Below, in pieces: positions 41,281-54,010 of a stretch of 64,000 bases of DNA. The translations under genes and the position numbers were made by a program. Below the pieces are notes generated by a model. It was not told the origin of the DNA, searched no databases, and saw only the letters and a program-made list of their open reading frames with translations. Origin of the DNA: Carallia brachiata (Eukaryota > Streptophyta > Magnoliopsida > Malpighiales > Rhizophoraceae); contig JADCRB010000068.1 of assembly GCA_021464245.1 (NCBI GenBank), positions 4,626,830 to 4,690,829 on the forward strand, written 5' to 3'. Position 1 is the stretch's first letter; each line of letters starts with the position of its first letter.

Positions 41281-42813
41281 CTGACACCATCTCATATTCT
41301 TCCCCATTGTAAATGGAATCGAGCGTGTGTTGTTTGTCTCTATATTTACCAGTTCCCGACACGCAATGCATGGAAACAATGTCCTTTTCCCAAGGCAAAA
41401 ATCTAATCTGGGAGATGGCAATAGTTTGTCAATATAATATATCCGCCTATCTCAGTACATATGTTTCAATCAATCAGATCATAAAATCAGAATACAAATC
41501 GTTAACATTTGCTGGAATTATTTTCTTAATGTATTTGATTTATTTATTCCATTGTGACCTGGTAGTCAACCCCACTAACGTGGTTGCCCCATGCATTGGG
41601 ATGTTTCTTTTTGATTTGGTTACCCCATTTCTTGATGTATGGTGGTTGACTGTGGCTGTACAGTTCAGGAACGATGAATGCCTCTACTTGGCAATAGTCA
41701 TGATAGTACTGTAAATGATTTCAGGCTTATAATCAAAGATCCATGTTGATTGATTGTTATGAAAGTGGTGAACAACGTTATATTTTGTGCATAACATGAT
41801 TTTGTTCCCTTTTTTTTCTGTTTTTTATTCACCGTGTTCTTGCAGCTATTTTTATTTTGTGGTGGCCATGTTGATGATGGGCAATATGGGAACAGGACAT
41901 GTTCTCCTTTGAGAAATTCCTAGTCTCAGCTGAGAACAAAATCTCAAGCAGTCCTGCTTAATTGGATGATGACAACATACAAACCTATCATATAAAAAGA
42001 ACCCAAAAAGAAAACAAGGGTCTGTGGTTTTTGAGCCATGCAATGCTCGGACAATGAAGTTTCTTGAGTTAAATCCTACCATGGCTGGCTGAATCTTATC
42101 TTGCTACTTGGTCTTTGGTTGAACGATGGTATAATATCTTTCATCTCCCCAGGATATGAGATTGCACGTATTCACAATGTCGTGATTTGAGTCAGTTGGG
42201 CGTGTTTTACATCCATACATCTTAAGATCTATCATTTGAACTTTACCAAGCGAGTTAATTTGATGGGGTTGGAGTTTTCCACTTGTTTTTTCGTAGTTAT
42301 TTGTTTTAGGGGCTATTGATGCAGTGAAGGGAATAATCCGTCCTCATTTTAACTGAAAAATACGTTTTAAAGCCCATTCCCAGGTCATGTTAGGGGAACC
42401 ATTACTGAAGAACCACAGTCGGTTGAACCTGGAAATTAGAATAGTTGTATACTTTCAGATCAAAAATTAGATATCCAATTTCACCCAACATTGTACGATC
42501 ATTTATCAGAAATATAGATTTGGGGTTCGAGTAGCCTAAAACAATCTTGCAAAAATTAAGAGTAAAATTGCATTCATTTGACATTTTTTCAGGATCCTCA
42601 GTTCGTTTAATGAGACGCCCACAAAGAATTGCACAACTTCTTGATACACGAGACAATTTATGACATCTATAATTTCATATATAAGTACATCTTCATGTAA
42701 CATCCACAATACTTATCAAACAACACATAATAGAAGAGGCCTTTTTTTTCCCCTTTGAAACCATTAAAAATGAAAAGAAGAAGAAAAGAATAAGGAAAAC
42801 AGAGAGAATTTTA
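41281..42813. other. 3' flank between convergent kinase and DUF3511 genes
   Basis: The kinase 3' untranslated region probably covers several hundred bases after 41280, and the DUF3511 3' region lies just below 42814. Frames such as 41313-41714 have no recognised domain. The two genes converge here. Confidence 0.45.
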
Positions 42814-43182
42814 TCACCTCCATCCATACACCACTTGGTTGCATGTGTCCTTGATCCACTTAATGCTCTTCCTGAAAGTCCCTTTCACCTTGCCCTCCAT
42901 GGCATACACCTTGTAGCTAGCAACCCTTTTTTTCCTCTGAAGTTCAGGGTCATTAAACCCCCAACTCTTTGAAGAAGAAGAAGATGACCCCATGTTGCTT
43001 TTCCCTCTCTTGATCTTTATTTCCTTGATCAATTCTTTTGGCTGTCCAAAGCCTACATAGTTGACACTGTAAGACCTCAAGTCTTGCATGCTTGTTGGCC
43101 CTGCAGCCTTGCCTCCATTGTAATTACTCTCCATCGTCATCATCCTTCCATCTCTATATGATTTAGACCTAAAATCCTCCAT
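42814..43182 (-). CDS. DUF3511 family protein, single exon
   Basis: A 122-residue basic protein of the plant-specific DUF3511 family, whose function is unknown. The conserved C-terminal block is present: DPELQRKKRVASYKVYAMEG, then KVKGTFRKSIKWIKDT and the terminal VVYGWR, all at about residues 76-122. The N-terminal half is variable with a Ser run (MGSSSSSSK). I chose the MEDFRSKSY methionine at 43182 because family members begin with MED-type sequence; an in-frame methionine three codons upstream (43191) is the alternative. No signal peptide or membrane segment is seen. The gene is intact and converges with the casein kinase gene. Members are small single-exon genes, consistent with this one. 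Confidence 0.88.
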   Translation of the reverse strand: MEDFRSKSYRDGRMMTMESNYNGGKAAGPTSMQDLRSYSVNYVGFGQPKELIKEIKIKRGKSNMGSSSSSSKSWGFNDPELQRKKRVASYKVYAMEGKVKGTFRKSIKWIKDTCNQVVYGWR

Positions 43183-43199
43183 GTTGATCAAAGTTTAAA

Positions 43200-45715
43200 A
43201 CAATCGAGAATTACATGTACAAACATAGGAAGACTCAGGAATTAAGCACAAGGAAAAGGAGACGAAAAGAAAAGTAAAAAGAAAATATTGCTATTGCTTT
43301 GTATCTGGGGGGTTGTTGTAACTTAAATATAAGGGTATTGACGATTTGCACAAGTATGAACAAGACTAATGACCATTGGATCAGATGGTCAAACTAAAAT
43401 GGTCATCTGATCTTGTGGTTATGAACATTGACTAATTGCCAAATTTGTTTTTTTTTCCTGATTTGATGTTGAAATGGAAAGTGATATAAAGTTGGTGTCG
43501 TCACATTGATGCCTTTTGGTTAAACAAAAATTGTAGTTTTGTTGATGGGAGGCAGTGGAGTGGAGTTGTGTACGTAACTGGTTCGGTTCGGCATTGATTC
43601 TCGTGGGGTCGCAATCGGCTGCCGTTGGCTGAGTTTGAATGGTCTTTGATGGGTGCTTGCCACGTGGAAATGTTATATTTCTGGTTTTTCAACTCAAGTT
43701 CATTCGGTCAAAAAAAAAACTCAAGTTCATTTGTTGATTCTGTCAAGATTAAGACTTGGGTTCATTAGCAAATTCCATTTCGGAGCCCTTTCATTCCAAT
43801 GTCATCTGGATGGAAAGTAAATTCCATCTCTCTTCTTTTGCCATCTTTATATAATAATGTTGGTATCTCTCTCTCTCTCTCTCTCTTTTTGTTTTTTTTT
43901 TTTGTGATACAGTTTTGGTAATGCTGAGACTTTCAATCTAAGACACTACTTTTAAAATATTTTATATGTCAGAAAACATAAGTCCACAGTTCGATTGTAT
44001 AGGAAAAAGTGAGTGATTCCTTTTTTTTAATTTTGAAATGTTTTGTCAAAAAAACACACAATACAACAATACAAGTAAAATGTGAATCCAAAATAACAAA
44101 ATGTACGACCAATTATTTAAAAAAATACATTTTAATCTCGCTGCATATTGTATTTTACTTACTGCAAATTCTGTCAATCTTACGCATTACATGTTTTTTT
44201 AGGAACCAAAGAATATATACATATATTATTTAATTTGTGGGGTCTACATTCCCGTCTCTCTTGTGTCTGTTCTACCAATCCATGTATTCAAACTATTTAT
44301 ACCTATGATTCATGCTTGTGTTTGTTGTTAACTTTTAGAATGAAAGAAACAACAAAGTATTTCAAAACAAAGTGGCTACATCGAGAGAACTGTGTCACAA
44401 CGCATCATAACATCCTTATGTGTTTGGTTTTGGGGTAATATTTGCAAGTTACTTGACAATTACTATGTTAATAAACTCGTCAGATTATGTCTTAGTTGTA
44501 GTCTATAGTAGCCTGAATTAATAATATTGGTAATTATGTGGCCCCTTTCATTCAGTAACTTGGTGTCTCAGAATTTCTTGTTTTTGTAACTCACTTATTC
44601 TTTCATTTTACTACAATAAAGCTTTCATTTAAAAAAAAAAAAAAAATCCTTGGTTCCCATTAGCTGAATTTATCAAAGTGATTTTATTGATTAATTGAGA
44701 TTAAGATTCTCTCTCTAAGCAATTTAAAAGTATAATTTCCTGCTAAAGTACATCTCGTAAAGATGAAACCTACTTGACAATGAAAGAAATTCTTCTCCTT
44801 ACCAATTGGATAACCCTTTAGGTATTTTGTAATTTAACTAAAAATTAAACAAATGTGGAAAAGTTACATTCGGATTTAATTTCGAATTGAATATCTTGTT
44901 GATATCTTCATTCTTTCTTCTGATAATGCAACTAACATGTTTTAAGCTTTGATTATATGTCATAAAATCTTTAAAACGTTATAATCACTTATAGTTAATC
45001 TAATACTAAGAACGAACTTGATATAATGTAACGTCTTAAATTTAATTTTTTTACTGTATGTTTTATATTTTAAATAAGAGTTTTTTTTTACCAAAGTTTT
45101 AAATAAGAGTCACGACGATGGGACATCTTGCTTGCATTCTCGGAATTTGTCATCAAATCATACGGATATATGGAGTCAAGTTTTTGAGGGTCAAACTGTC
45201 GTGCCTTGTTATTATCTTTAACCATTTACATGGCGGCTAACTTTCATTATCGTGTTAGACTAGTAAAAGTGGTCTTTTTTTTTTTTTTTTTTTCCTTCCA
45301 ATGATAAATAAGACAGAATCAAAAGTATAAAATAAAAGAAAATTTACGAAAGAAAATTTACGCACGTCTAATGGTGATTTCCAAGCCTTCCCCTTTTCTT
45401 TTCTTTTTTTTTTTTTGTACTTTCCAACAGTCGTATATGGTCGAGATTTAAGGGACAAATGTTAGTTATTATTGGCTAAAGAGAAGGCATACAGGTACCA
45501 AAATATAACGAAGTCATCAAATATATTTCCGTAATAAAATTTATAAAATTGTGCAATCAAGAGTCAGTCTCCAGGAATAAAATCTCAATCTATGTTAATT
45601 AAGGATATTAATTTGGTGAACCTTGAATTCAAGGCCTAAACGACTCTAATACTATTGAATTAAAGCTCATTTAGAGAATGTTCCCTTAGTATACTCGAGC
45701 AACAAAAGAGCATCT
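43200..45715. other. Intergenic between DUF3511 and eIF4A
   Basis: Upstream region of the DUF3511 gene followed by AT-rich DNA. A CT microsatellite lies at 43867-43886 and a T-run at 45277-45294. Frames of 60-96 codons show no domain. No gene supported. Confidence 0.5.
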
Positions 45716-46143
45716 GTCCTTTATTTTTCTCAGGATGGCCAGTTGCAACAAAACCACAAAGTAGAGAACTGGGCCAACATCAATGGGATTGCATGGTTTG
45801 GCAGACAAAAGGATAGCAGAAGCCATGAGTGCCAGTGAACAATTTCAAAAACAGTTTCTAGCCAAAATTTGGACAACAAGGGGCATATGGTACAAACACC
45901 CCAAGATGCAACAGAACTTTCCAAATAATTCAAGACCAGAAGCCTAGAACACAAAAGCAGGAAATTTGGCAGTCTCTTAACAAAGCAATTGTGAAGGAGC
46001 CATATAAGATTAAACTGTCAAAATGCCTAATAGAGTTGAATCAAGACAACTAAGCAACAAAGGGGGGAAAAAAGGGCTAAAGTAGTACTAGAGTAAAATA
46101 GAAGTCTCTCTGCAACAAGTACCAAAAAGAATGTGTCACAGAC

Positions 46144-47649
46144 TCACAGGAGATCAGCAACGTTGTTTGGCAACTCCTCGATAACCACATTATAGAACTT
46201 CTGAATATCAAAAAGCATCCTGTCATCATCCTTCGTCACGAAGTTAATGGCAACACCTTTTCTTCCAAACCGTCCACCACGTCCAATTCGATGAAGGTAG
46301 TTTTCAGGTTGAGTCGGCAAATCGTAGTTTATGACAAGGGAAACCTGCTGCACGTCAATACCACGAGCTAAAAGATCCGTGGTGATAAGGACACGAGAAG
46401 ACCCAGATCGGAATTCCCGCATAATGATGTCGCGAGTATTCTGATCCATATCTCCATGAGTAGCTGAGACTGTATGGTCACGACTTCGCATCTTGTCGGT
46501 GAGCCAGTCAACCTTGCGTCTTGTGTTGACAAAAATAACACTCTGGGTGATGGCTAGGGTCTCGTACAGATCACGAGTGTCTCAAGCTTCCATTTTCCTT
46601 CTCCACATTGACGTAAAACTGCTTGATACCCTCGAGGGTAAGCTCATCACGCTTAACCAAGATCCTCACTGGCTTGTTCATGAACTTCCTTGTGATCTCA
46701 AGGGCTTCGGGTGGCATAGTAGCTGAGAAGACCAATCTGAACTTTTGGTGGCAGCAATTGGAAGATATCATAAATCTGGCAGCCAGAAATCAGTATTAGA
46801 ATAGGAGGGAAATGCAAAAGGGCACAAGAAATTGTCAGACGTGATGTAATACCTGATCCTTGAAACCACGCGAAAGCATTTCATCAGCCTCATCCAGCAC
46901 AAACATCTTTATAGAATCTGCACGAAGCGACTGTCTTTTCAACATGTCAAACACACGACCTGGAGTGCCAACAACGACATGGACACCAGCTTGAAGAATG
47001 CGCTGGTCCTCACGGACACTTGTCCCACCCACACAAGCATGAACCTTCACGGTAAGGTAATCACCAAGTGCTCGCATAACCTTCTCAATTTGTTGTGCAA
47101 GTTCCCTAGTTGGTGCCAATACCAATGCCTGACATTGAACTAGATCATAATCAAGTTGCTGAAGAATCCCAGAGCAGAAAGTTGCCGTTTTCCCAGTTCC
47201 AGATTGAGCCTGTTGAATCACATCAAGACCCTTACAAAATGGAACAATTCCCCTCTGCTGGATTGCAGAAGGCTTCTCAAAACCTTGGAAGAGATTTACG
47301 ATGTCAGTCAGCATATTCCAGAAAAACTTGAAAAGCATCAAGATAGTCAGCCATATACACCTACCATAAGCATAAATGCCCCTCAGAAGGTTCTCTTTCA
47401 ACCCCATTGTATCAAAGCTGTCATAAACCTCATCATACGTGGTGAAGAAATCTTGACCTTCATTTGTGAGTCTGCAAAGTTACAGAGAAAAAACATGAAT
47501 CCAGGCATCAAATCCCGCCGAATAAAGATCCTACTACTGTCAATTACTGCCATAGAAAGTGGTCACAAACAAGAAACTTACATCTCATTCATTTTTGCAT
47601 CAAACTGACGAAAATCAAACTGCGAACCTTCTGGTGCCAAACCTGCCAT
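46144..47649 (-). CDS. Eukaryotic initiation factor 4A (DEAD-box RNA helicase), 4 coding exons; three indels in the last exon
   Basis: ATP-dependent RNA helicase of the eIF4F complex that unwinds mRNA leaders during cap-dependent translation initiation in the cytosol. Exons in transcript order: 47649-47582, 47471-47365, 47283-46853, 46775-46144. Motifs: Q motif [12 protein letters not shown], motif [31 protein letters not shown] in [33 protein letters not shown] and [13 protein letters not shown]. Exon 4 has frame breaks near 46740 (two bases missing), 46594 (one missing) and 46575 (one missing); restoring the frame count gives exactly 413 residues, the standard plant eIF4A length, ending VADLL. 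Motif VI has Gly where plant eIF4A usually has Ser (HRIGRSGR). The leader has an untranslated exon ending at about 48907 and an intron to 47652. 3' untranslated sequence reaches about 45719. Confidence 0.94.
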
Positions 47650-47651
47650 GA

Positions 47652-49080
47652 CTGCACAGATAGAAATATATCTATACATAAATACAAGGAACTTTCACTT
47701 TGAAGTAGGGCAGAGGTAGAGGATGTAGGCAAAACAGAGTCCATTTCCAAAATGAGCCAAAAGCTAGCACAAAAACCGAAAAAAAAAGTAGAATTAAGAA
47801 AGATTGTTTTATCATGAGTGTGCTAGGTTATATCCTTATATGTATATATATTTACCTATATTGATGTGGAAAGTAAAAAGATTGTCACAGAAGAGCCAAA
47901 CTTGCAAACCATATAAAATGCTGCGTACAAGCATTAAACTTCTGTTTTTGTATCCGGAGAAGAATGACAAGGGGCAGACAGATATCTGGTACCCAGGATG
48001 TAACTTCACCACCAGACACCGCTTTGCCCACTCCTCCAAAATGTCATATTGACGGTAGCGCTATGATAACCACAAACTCAACTACTCATAAACTATAGAC
48101 AAACACAAAATATACAACTACTTGATCTCAACATGACCATGCCTCCTAGGATTAAAATATACAAGGATATACAACATATTCCGCTTCCTGGTATGAAATG
48201 TCACTGGAACACTCATACTCAGTTTTTCTTTCTTTTTTTTTTTTTTTGGTGGCAAAAGCACATTCGCTCTAACCATTACTGTTGCAAAAAAGGTCAAAAC
48301 AGAGATCACCAAAAAGGACAAGAAATATGACTTACAATTCATAATCAAGACACACGAGAACAAACACGTTCCTGTGTAATATTAATTAAGACAGCAACAC
48401 AAACAACATAGAAAACACTGATGCCACAAAACAAAAGGCTCAAACTACATGAAAAAATGCTAAAGTCATACACCGCACATAATGTACCTGAAAGGGTATG
48501 CTATAGGACTATGAAACTGGTTGAATTCTCATACTAAATGATGCCACTAAAATACAAATTACAGATTCAACACAACCACTCAGTTACCAACCATTTCATT
48601 AAAACATTTTCTAAACACAATCAACAAAACCATTCAATCTACACTCTAAAAAATTATTTGAACATAAACAGGGCCGCATGAAAATGCTAAAGATTGAACC
48701 TTTATCAAAAGACGATAAATAAAAATTGAATCTTTGCGGCTAAATCAAGTATACAGATCAAACCGAGATCCAAAAAAACATGCCCACAAAAAAAGTTTCA
48801 ATAAAAAGAAATTAACATCCAAATCACAACCAAACATGTGAGAGGAAGAAAGCTAATAGATTTACCCACAACACTACAATCTGACAGCTTAATGATACAC
48901 ACACACCTGCTAAGCGATGGTTTGAAAGCTAGAGCGAAACAGAAAGACTTTTACGAGCTTGTTGATTGCAGAGAGAGAAAAACTGTGTTTGTAAATTCCA
49001 AACTCCTTGGATCTGCGCCGTGGAGTTTGAAGAGAAAACAGACAACGTTGTGTTCGTGTGTGTGTTTATGTGTGTGCCTG
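47652..49080 (-). promoter_or_regulatory. eIF4A 5' untranslated exon and leader intron
   Basis: On the minus strand an untranslated exon of roughly 170 bases ends at 48907 (agcag followed by gtgtgtg), and a 1.25-kb intron ends in tctgtgcag at 47652, two bases before the ATG. Long leader introns are common in plant eIF4A genes and can raise expression. The transcription start near 49080 is only a guess. Confidence 0.55.
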
Positions 49081-49099
49081 TGTGGCTGGTTCTGTTAGG

Positions 49100-52000
49100 T
49101 TTTAGTACCAAGAGACCCACTTATGTGTATATTTTTGTTTTCCTGATTTGCCCTTTTATTGAGGTCTCTGTTGGTGAGAAGCAAAAACCATAGAAGGGAA
49201 AAAAAAAGACACTGCTGTGAGAGAGGGAGACCCATTAGTTGATTTTTGTGAAAAAAAAAATTATAAATTATAAATTCTGTTTTGTTTTTTAAAATAAAAA
49301 GAATGGCTTTTGTAGCCGAGCAGTTGCTTGGACGATGAAAATAGTGACTCTCATTATATTAGGCGGAGGTTTGAACTTTTGTCTGATTTAAAAAAAATAA
49401 ATTTTAATTTTAAATTAACTCATTTTTGAGCGTAAATTAAAATAAATAATTTTATTGAGATTTAATTAAAATAAAAAGTTAGACTTTTTAGGATCTTGAA
49501 CCGACGACTAAAACTGGAGATAGAAATTGTTGTCTTTGGCTCCATAAGTAAGTTAAATATATATTAGAGTATTGAAGATAATTTTTCTATTAAGAAATTT
49601 TATACCATTATTGAAGACCCTTTTTAATGAAATTAGCAGCGTTGTGCGGATTTATCAAATTTATTAAAATTTTTATTTTTACTTGTATTTTGTTTTCAAA
49701 ATCTAATCTAAACTAAATTTGATTTTATAATTAATTTAGATTTAAAAAACAAATAGTCAAATTAAATTAAAATAGTTAATTTAGATTCAACGTAGCCTAT
49801 TAGACGAGATTGAGCTTGTTCCAAGTTGTGGAAAATTCTGTTGCATGCAAGATAGTGGCTTTTAGTTTTTATTTTATTTATTTTGTGCTTGCGAGAACTC
49901 GCTTAGATCAATATAATGTATATATTGCTGGAAATCATCTGCACAAAAGAAGGTAAAAAAAAATATTAAAGAAAAAAAAATCATGATGAAAAAAAACCAA
50001 AACAATCACCTGAAATTTTGTGAACATGAGCTATTTTATTTTCATAGTGGGAGCATGTAAGCATGGGAGACTTTAGATAGAAAATAGAACTTATATTTGC
50101 AACAGATCAATTATAATAAAAAAAAGTAATAAAACAAAAAATAAAATTAACTTCAAGCAATTATAAATACTAATCATCATAAGTAATTGTTCGGATGTAA
50201 AAGTTAAAATTTGAAATTGAGAAATTTAGTTAAAATAAATCAAAAATTAATAATCTAAGTAACAAATACTTGTACTTTTATAGTGTAAAAAAAGAGCATA
50301 TGATAAACCTAAAACCTATTAAAATTATAATTTTAATTTTAATAGAAGGCTAAGAAAAACTACAATTATTGAAATTCTGATTTGATTAGAATTGTAGGAA
50401 AGGCAAAAAATTTTTATAATAATTTGTTAAATTAAAAAATTCAAAAATCCCAAAATTGATCTTTTGGGAATTCAAGTACCAGAAGCAGTAACGTAAACAT
50501 GTGAATTTTCTTCCGTAATTATATTTTACTAATAAAAGACTTTAATGATATTTTAGAACGATTTATTTTTACTTTATTTTTTATTGAAAAATAAAAAAAG
50601 GCATTTTAATATTCAATATTATTTTTTTCAAATTTTTAATTTTTTTAAAAAATTGGAATGACTTTTTTAAGGAAAAAAAATAAAGAATTGAGAGTATTTT
50701 TTTTCTCTTCTTTCGAGAAAATGTTAACGTAGCTTTTTTTTTTCCTTTTTCATAAAATAGACAAATTTAAGAGATTTTATCAATCTTTTTTTCCTTTTTT
50801 ATAAATAAGAATTTGAGAATAATTTTTTTATTCTATTATTTTCTTTTTTTAGAAAATATATACTATAATTTTAGAAATTCAATTAGAGTAAAATTAGTAT
50901 TACATAAATTAATAGAATTCTTATTGAGTACAATTAAATTTATATTAATTAATTTACAAAATCCTAATCTTATCCTGATTATAATAAAATTTTGATAATT
51001 ATGAGGTATTTTAATATTTTTAACTTGCAAATTTATAAGAAATTTTCTTATGGTAGAGAGAGAAAATTTGAAATTTTCTATTAATTTCTATTCTATATAC
51101 TTATATATAGATATATAGATTGGTTAAAATTATGCGGAAGGAAAATATTTGCGCAGGTATATATACTTGAGAACTTTTTAAAATAAAGGGAGAAAAGCTA
51201 AATAGGGTTGCCACTTCAAATATAAGGGCGTTTAGTTTTATTATTGTTAATTATTGTTATTACTGATGAATAAAATAAAATTATAGTATTTAATTAATTT
51301 CACATTAATTGTTATTAATTAAATAATAAAATAATATTTTTAGATATTCTATTTTTTGTTTTATTATAATGCATTATCCTTTTATAATATAAAATAATCT
51401 TATAAAAATATATCATATGTAGTTATAAACGAAATTTTATTAACTGTGTGAGTTGAATATCAATTTTAATGTATAATAAAATTTATTATTTTTACAAATA
51501 TTTTCTTACTATACAAAAAACTACCATGCGTTTGAAAAAATATTGTTATTTTTATTATGTAAATGACTGTTTATACACTAAAAAATAAAATAACATTATT
51601 TTTACAATGTCGTTACTATTTATATATAAAATAATATTATTTTGTTATTGATTTCGTTTTCCACAAATGAAAAGGTTAAAAAAATACTTTAATAAGTGTC
51701 GCCACTTGTGCTCACCGTTTACAGGCAAAAGTTAAGCATAGGTAGCGTCGTCTCTTTGTTGCACACGGGATAATTTAGTAATTATAATATACATCAATTG
51801 TTAATGAAAATAAAAAAGAACATAAAATAGATAGATTTTAAAGACTAAAATATTTAGCTTGTGGACTGCTAGATAAAATTTTCAGAGAGAAAAAATTTTA
51901 TAAGTAAATATATATAACATACATTAATATTAATTGAAGGCGATTGCTCCGGACTATCTTCATTTTTATTTTTAAATATTAAAATAGTTAGGAGATCTGT

Positions 52001-52780
52001 CGTTCTACAAGTAATACTAAATATCTCAAAAATTATGTTATAAAATATTTCAAAATATATAATTATAGAAAGAGTTATTAATTTTTTTTATATGATGATA
52101 TTAAAAAAATTAATAATTATTTTTATAATTATATATTTTAAAATATTTTATTACACGATTACTCCCGTTCCACGTAGATGTAATTCATTAAGACCTAGAT
52201 ATCTCCACCGTCCCATCATATATTCCCCTTGCTCATTGTTTTCCATCGAGCCCCTTTTTTTTGTTCCCTCGTAGCATCAACTGAAGCCCACTTCCACCAA
52301 GTTGGAAAAGATTTACTTTCTAAATGGGTTTTATTATTTAAAAGGAATAAAGCCATATAAAGAAATATAAAGACAATCTAGTGATTAAAAGGAAAGATAT
52401 CTCTTCTAATCGACTTAATATTTAACTCTAATATTTACATTCATTGAAATGTGATGAATCATATCAACATAATTTAAAATTTAAATAATTTAAAATAAAA
52501 ATTTTCTCAAGTAGTCAATTGACCTGAGATTTTATCTATCTAAAATAGGAATAACTTGAATTAGAGTACCTGAATTAGAATAATCTGCTTGGTCAAAAAA
52601 GGAAAATTGAATTATCTGAATTTAAATACATAAAATCCAAATAAAATGAGTCTAAAATCCAAAAATTCGAAATCTAATATATGTCGTATATATACCAGTC
52701 GAATGAAAAACCAAAATGACTTAAAACTCCAATGAAAAGCTTTATTTCAATGACGAAAAAAGCCTCATTTTTTGTTGTTT
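49100..52780. other. Divergent upstream region between eIF4A and NMT1
   Basis: 3.7 kb of AT-rich DNA with no supported gene. It contains promoters for both flanking genes at its ends and a MITE-family copy near 51235. Frames of 60 codons (50813-50995, 52092-52274) are Ile/Leu/Asn-rich artefacts. Confidence 0.5.
51228..51430. mobile_element. AT-rich MITE-like repeat (gcgtttagt family)
   Basis: gggcgtttagttttattattg starts a stretch sharing aaaataaaattatagtatttaa, cacattaattgttattaa and taaataataaaataat motifs with 5270-5350 and 7390-7480. The right border is not resolved and no target duplication was identified. Confidence 0.45.
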
Positions 52781-52837
52781 GCGATTAAGTGTTTTCCGTT
52801 GGTTCCCTTCTTCGATCTCCTCCATTCCCAAAGCTAG

Positions 52838-52880
52838 CAACAGCTCTCTCTCTCTCTCTCTCTCCCGCTCTCTCTCTCTA
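52838..52880 (+). repeat. CT-rich tract in the NMT1 leader
   Basis: Eleven-plus ct units, cccg and six more ct units lie in the predicted 5' untranslated exon, upstream of the leader intron donor at 52949. CT-rich leaders are frequent in plant housekeeping genes. Confidence 0.75.
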
Positions 52881-53041
52881 TACAAAGGAGAGATTCCTCA
52901 ACTGGGAAGTCCAACATATCCAAAAGATCATATCTAAGAATCTCTCAGGTAATTTCTTGATACCTGCTGTGTGAATATGATCTGATACCTGCTGGGGAAA
53001 TCCCTTTTCTTAATACCCCAATTCATTTGCTCCTTACTTTT

Positions 53042-53440
53042 CTGGGTTTTTGCTGTTGCCTGCCAATTGGGTAGCGTAGAATTTGCTTACTTTTGGTGGT
53101 TGTTTGGGATTTTGGTTTAAAGTACCGATCTTTGATCTTCAAGAACCGATCTTTGGTCGTGCACTTTTTGGGTGTGTTTGTGTAGGTTGTTTCCATCCCA
53201 TCTGTTTGGTTTCTGAGAAATATGACTTGGTGTTGTATTTTATTTGGCCTTCTCTCTTCTGGGTTTTTGCTGTTGCCCAATTGGATAACTTAATTTTGCT
53301 TACATGGTGGTTGTTTGGGATTTTTGGCATAAAGAACTGGTCTTTGGTCGTTCAGGAACCGATCTTTGGTTGTGCACTTTTGGTGTTTATGTTTGTGTTG
53401 TTTGTATTCTGTTCCATGTGTTTGGTTTTTGAGATTGGGC
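53042..53440 (+). repeat. 217-bp tandem duplication in the NMT1 leader intron
   Basis: Unit 1 begins ctgggtttttgctgttgcc at 53042 and unit 2 begins ctgggtttttgctgttgccc at 53259. They share gtggttgtttgggatttt, aaccgatctttgg, tgtgcacttttgg and tgtttggtttctgag-like blocks in order. The shorter aaccgatctttgg motif also recurs within each unit. The intron spans 52949-53991. Confidence 0.8.
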
Positions 53441-54010
53441 TTAGAAATGAAAGGAAAATAAATGATAGAGTGGATCTTATCTAGCCACAAAGCTCTTAGT
53501 TTGTGGGCACTTTTCTTTTCTGCTTATATCACTTCTTTTCTCACTCCTTTTTCCTCTTTCTGGTACACTTATTGGGTTTATAACATTGTAAAATGCTGTG
53601 ATTTTTAATCCTTAAAGCAAAGTCTAGATGGGTTTCTTGTTGTAGTCAGTTGTCAGTGATGAAAATTATCAATTGCCTTTTTCTGCTTCCTTTTTTTTTC
53701 CTTTACTTCAGATGATGGAAAATTGTGCCTTGTCTTTTGTTAATCAGTTATGTTTTTGACAAACTTGCTTTAATAATTGTTATTATCATTTCTGGGGCCT
53801 AAGACTATGGCTTGATATATTGGTTTGATTTGATTCTCAGAAGAATGAAGAAAGAAATTAGCTAAATATTGGTCAATATTGTTTAATATGCTTATTACAG
53901 TGGTCCTTTTTGGATCATTTTGGGAAAATTGGAATGGTGTTGGTGCAAATTGAATGTTTCAAGTGACTGGAATGTTTTTGTTGCCTTTCAGACTGTCTTT
54001 TCTTCCAAAA

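Noticed and set aside
45730..45954. 74-codon minus-strand frame
   Set aside because: Falls in the likely 3' untranslated region of eIF4A.
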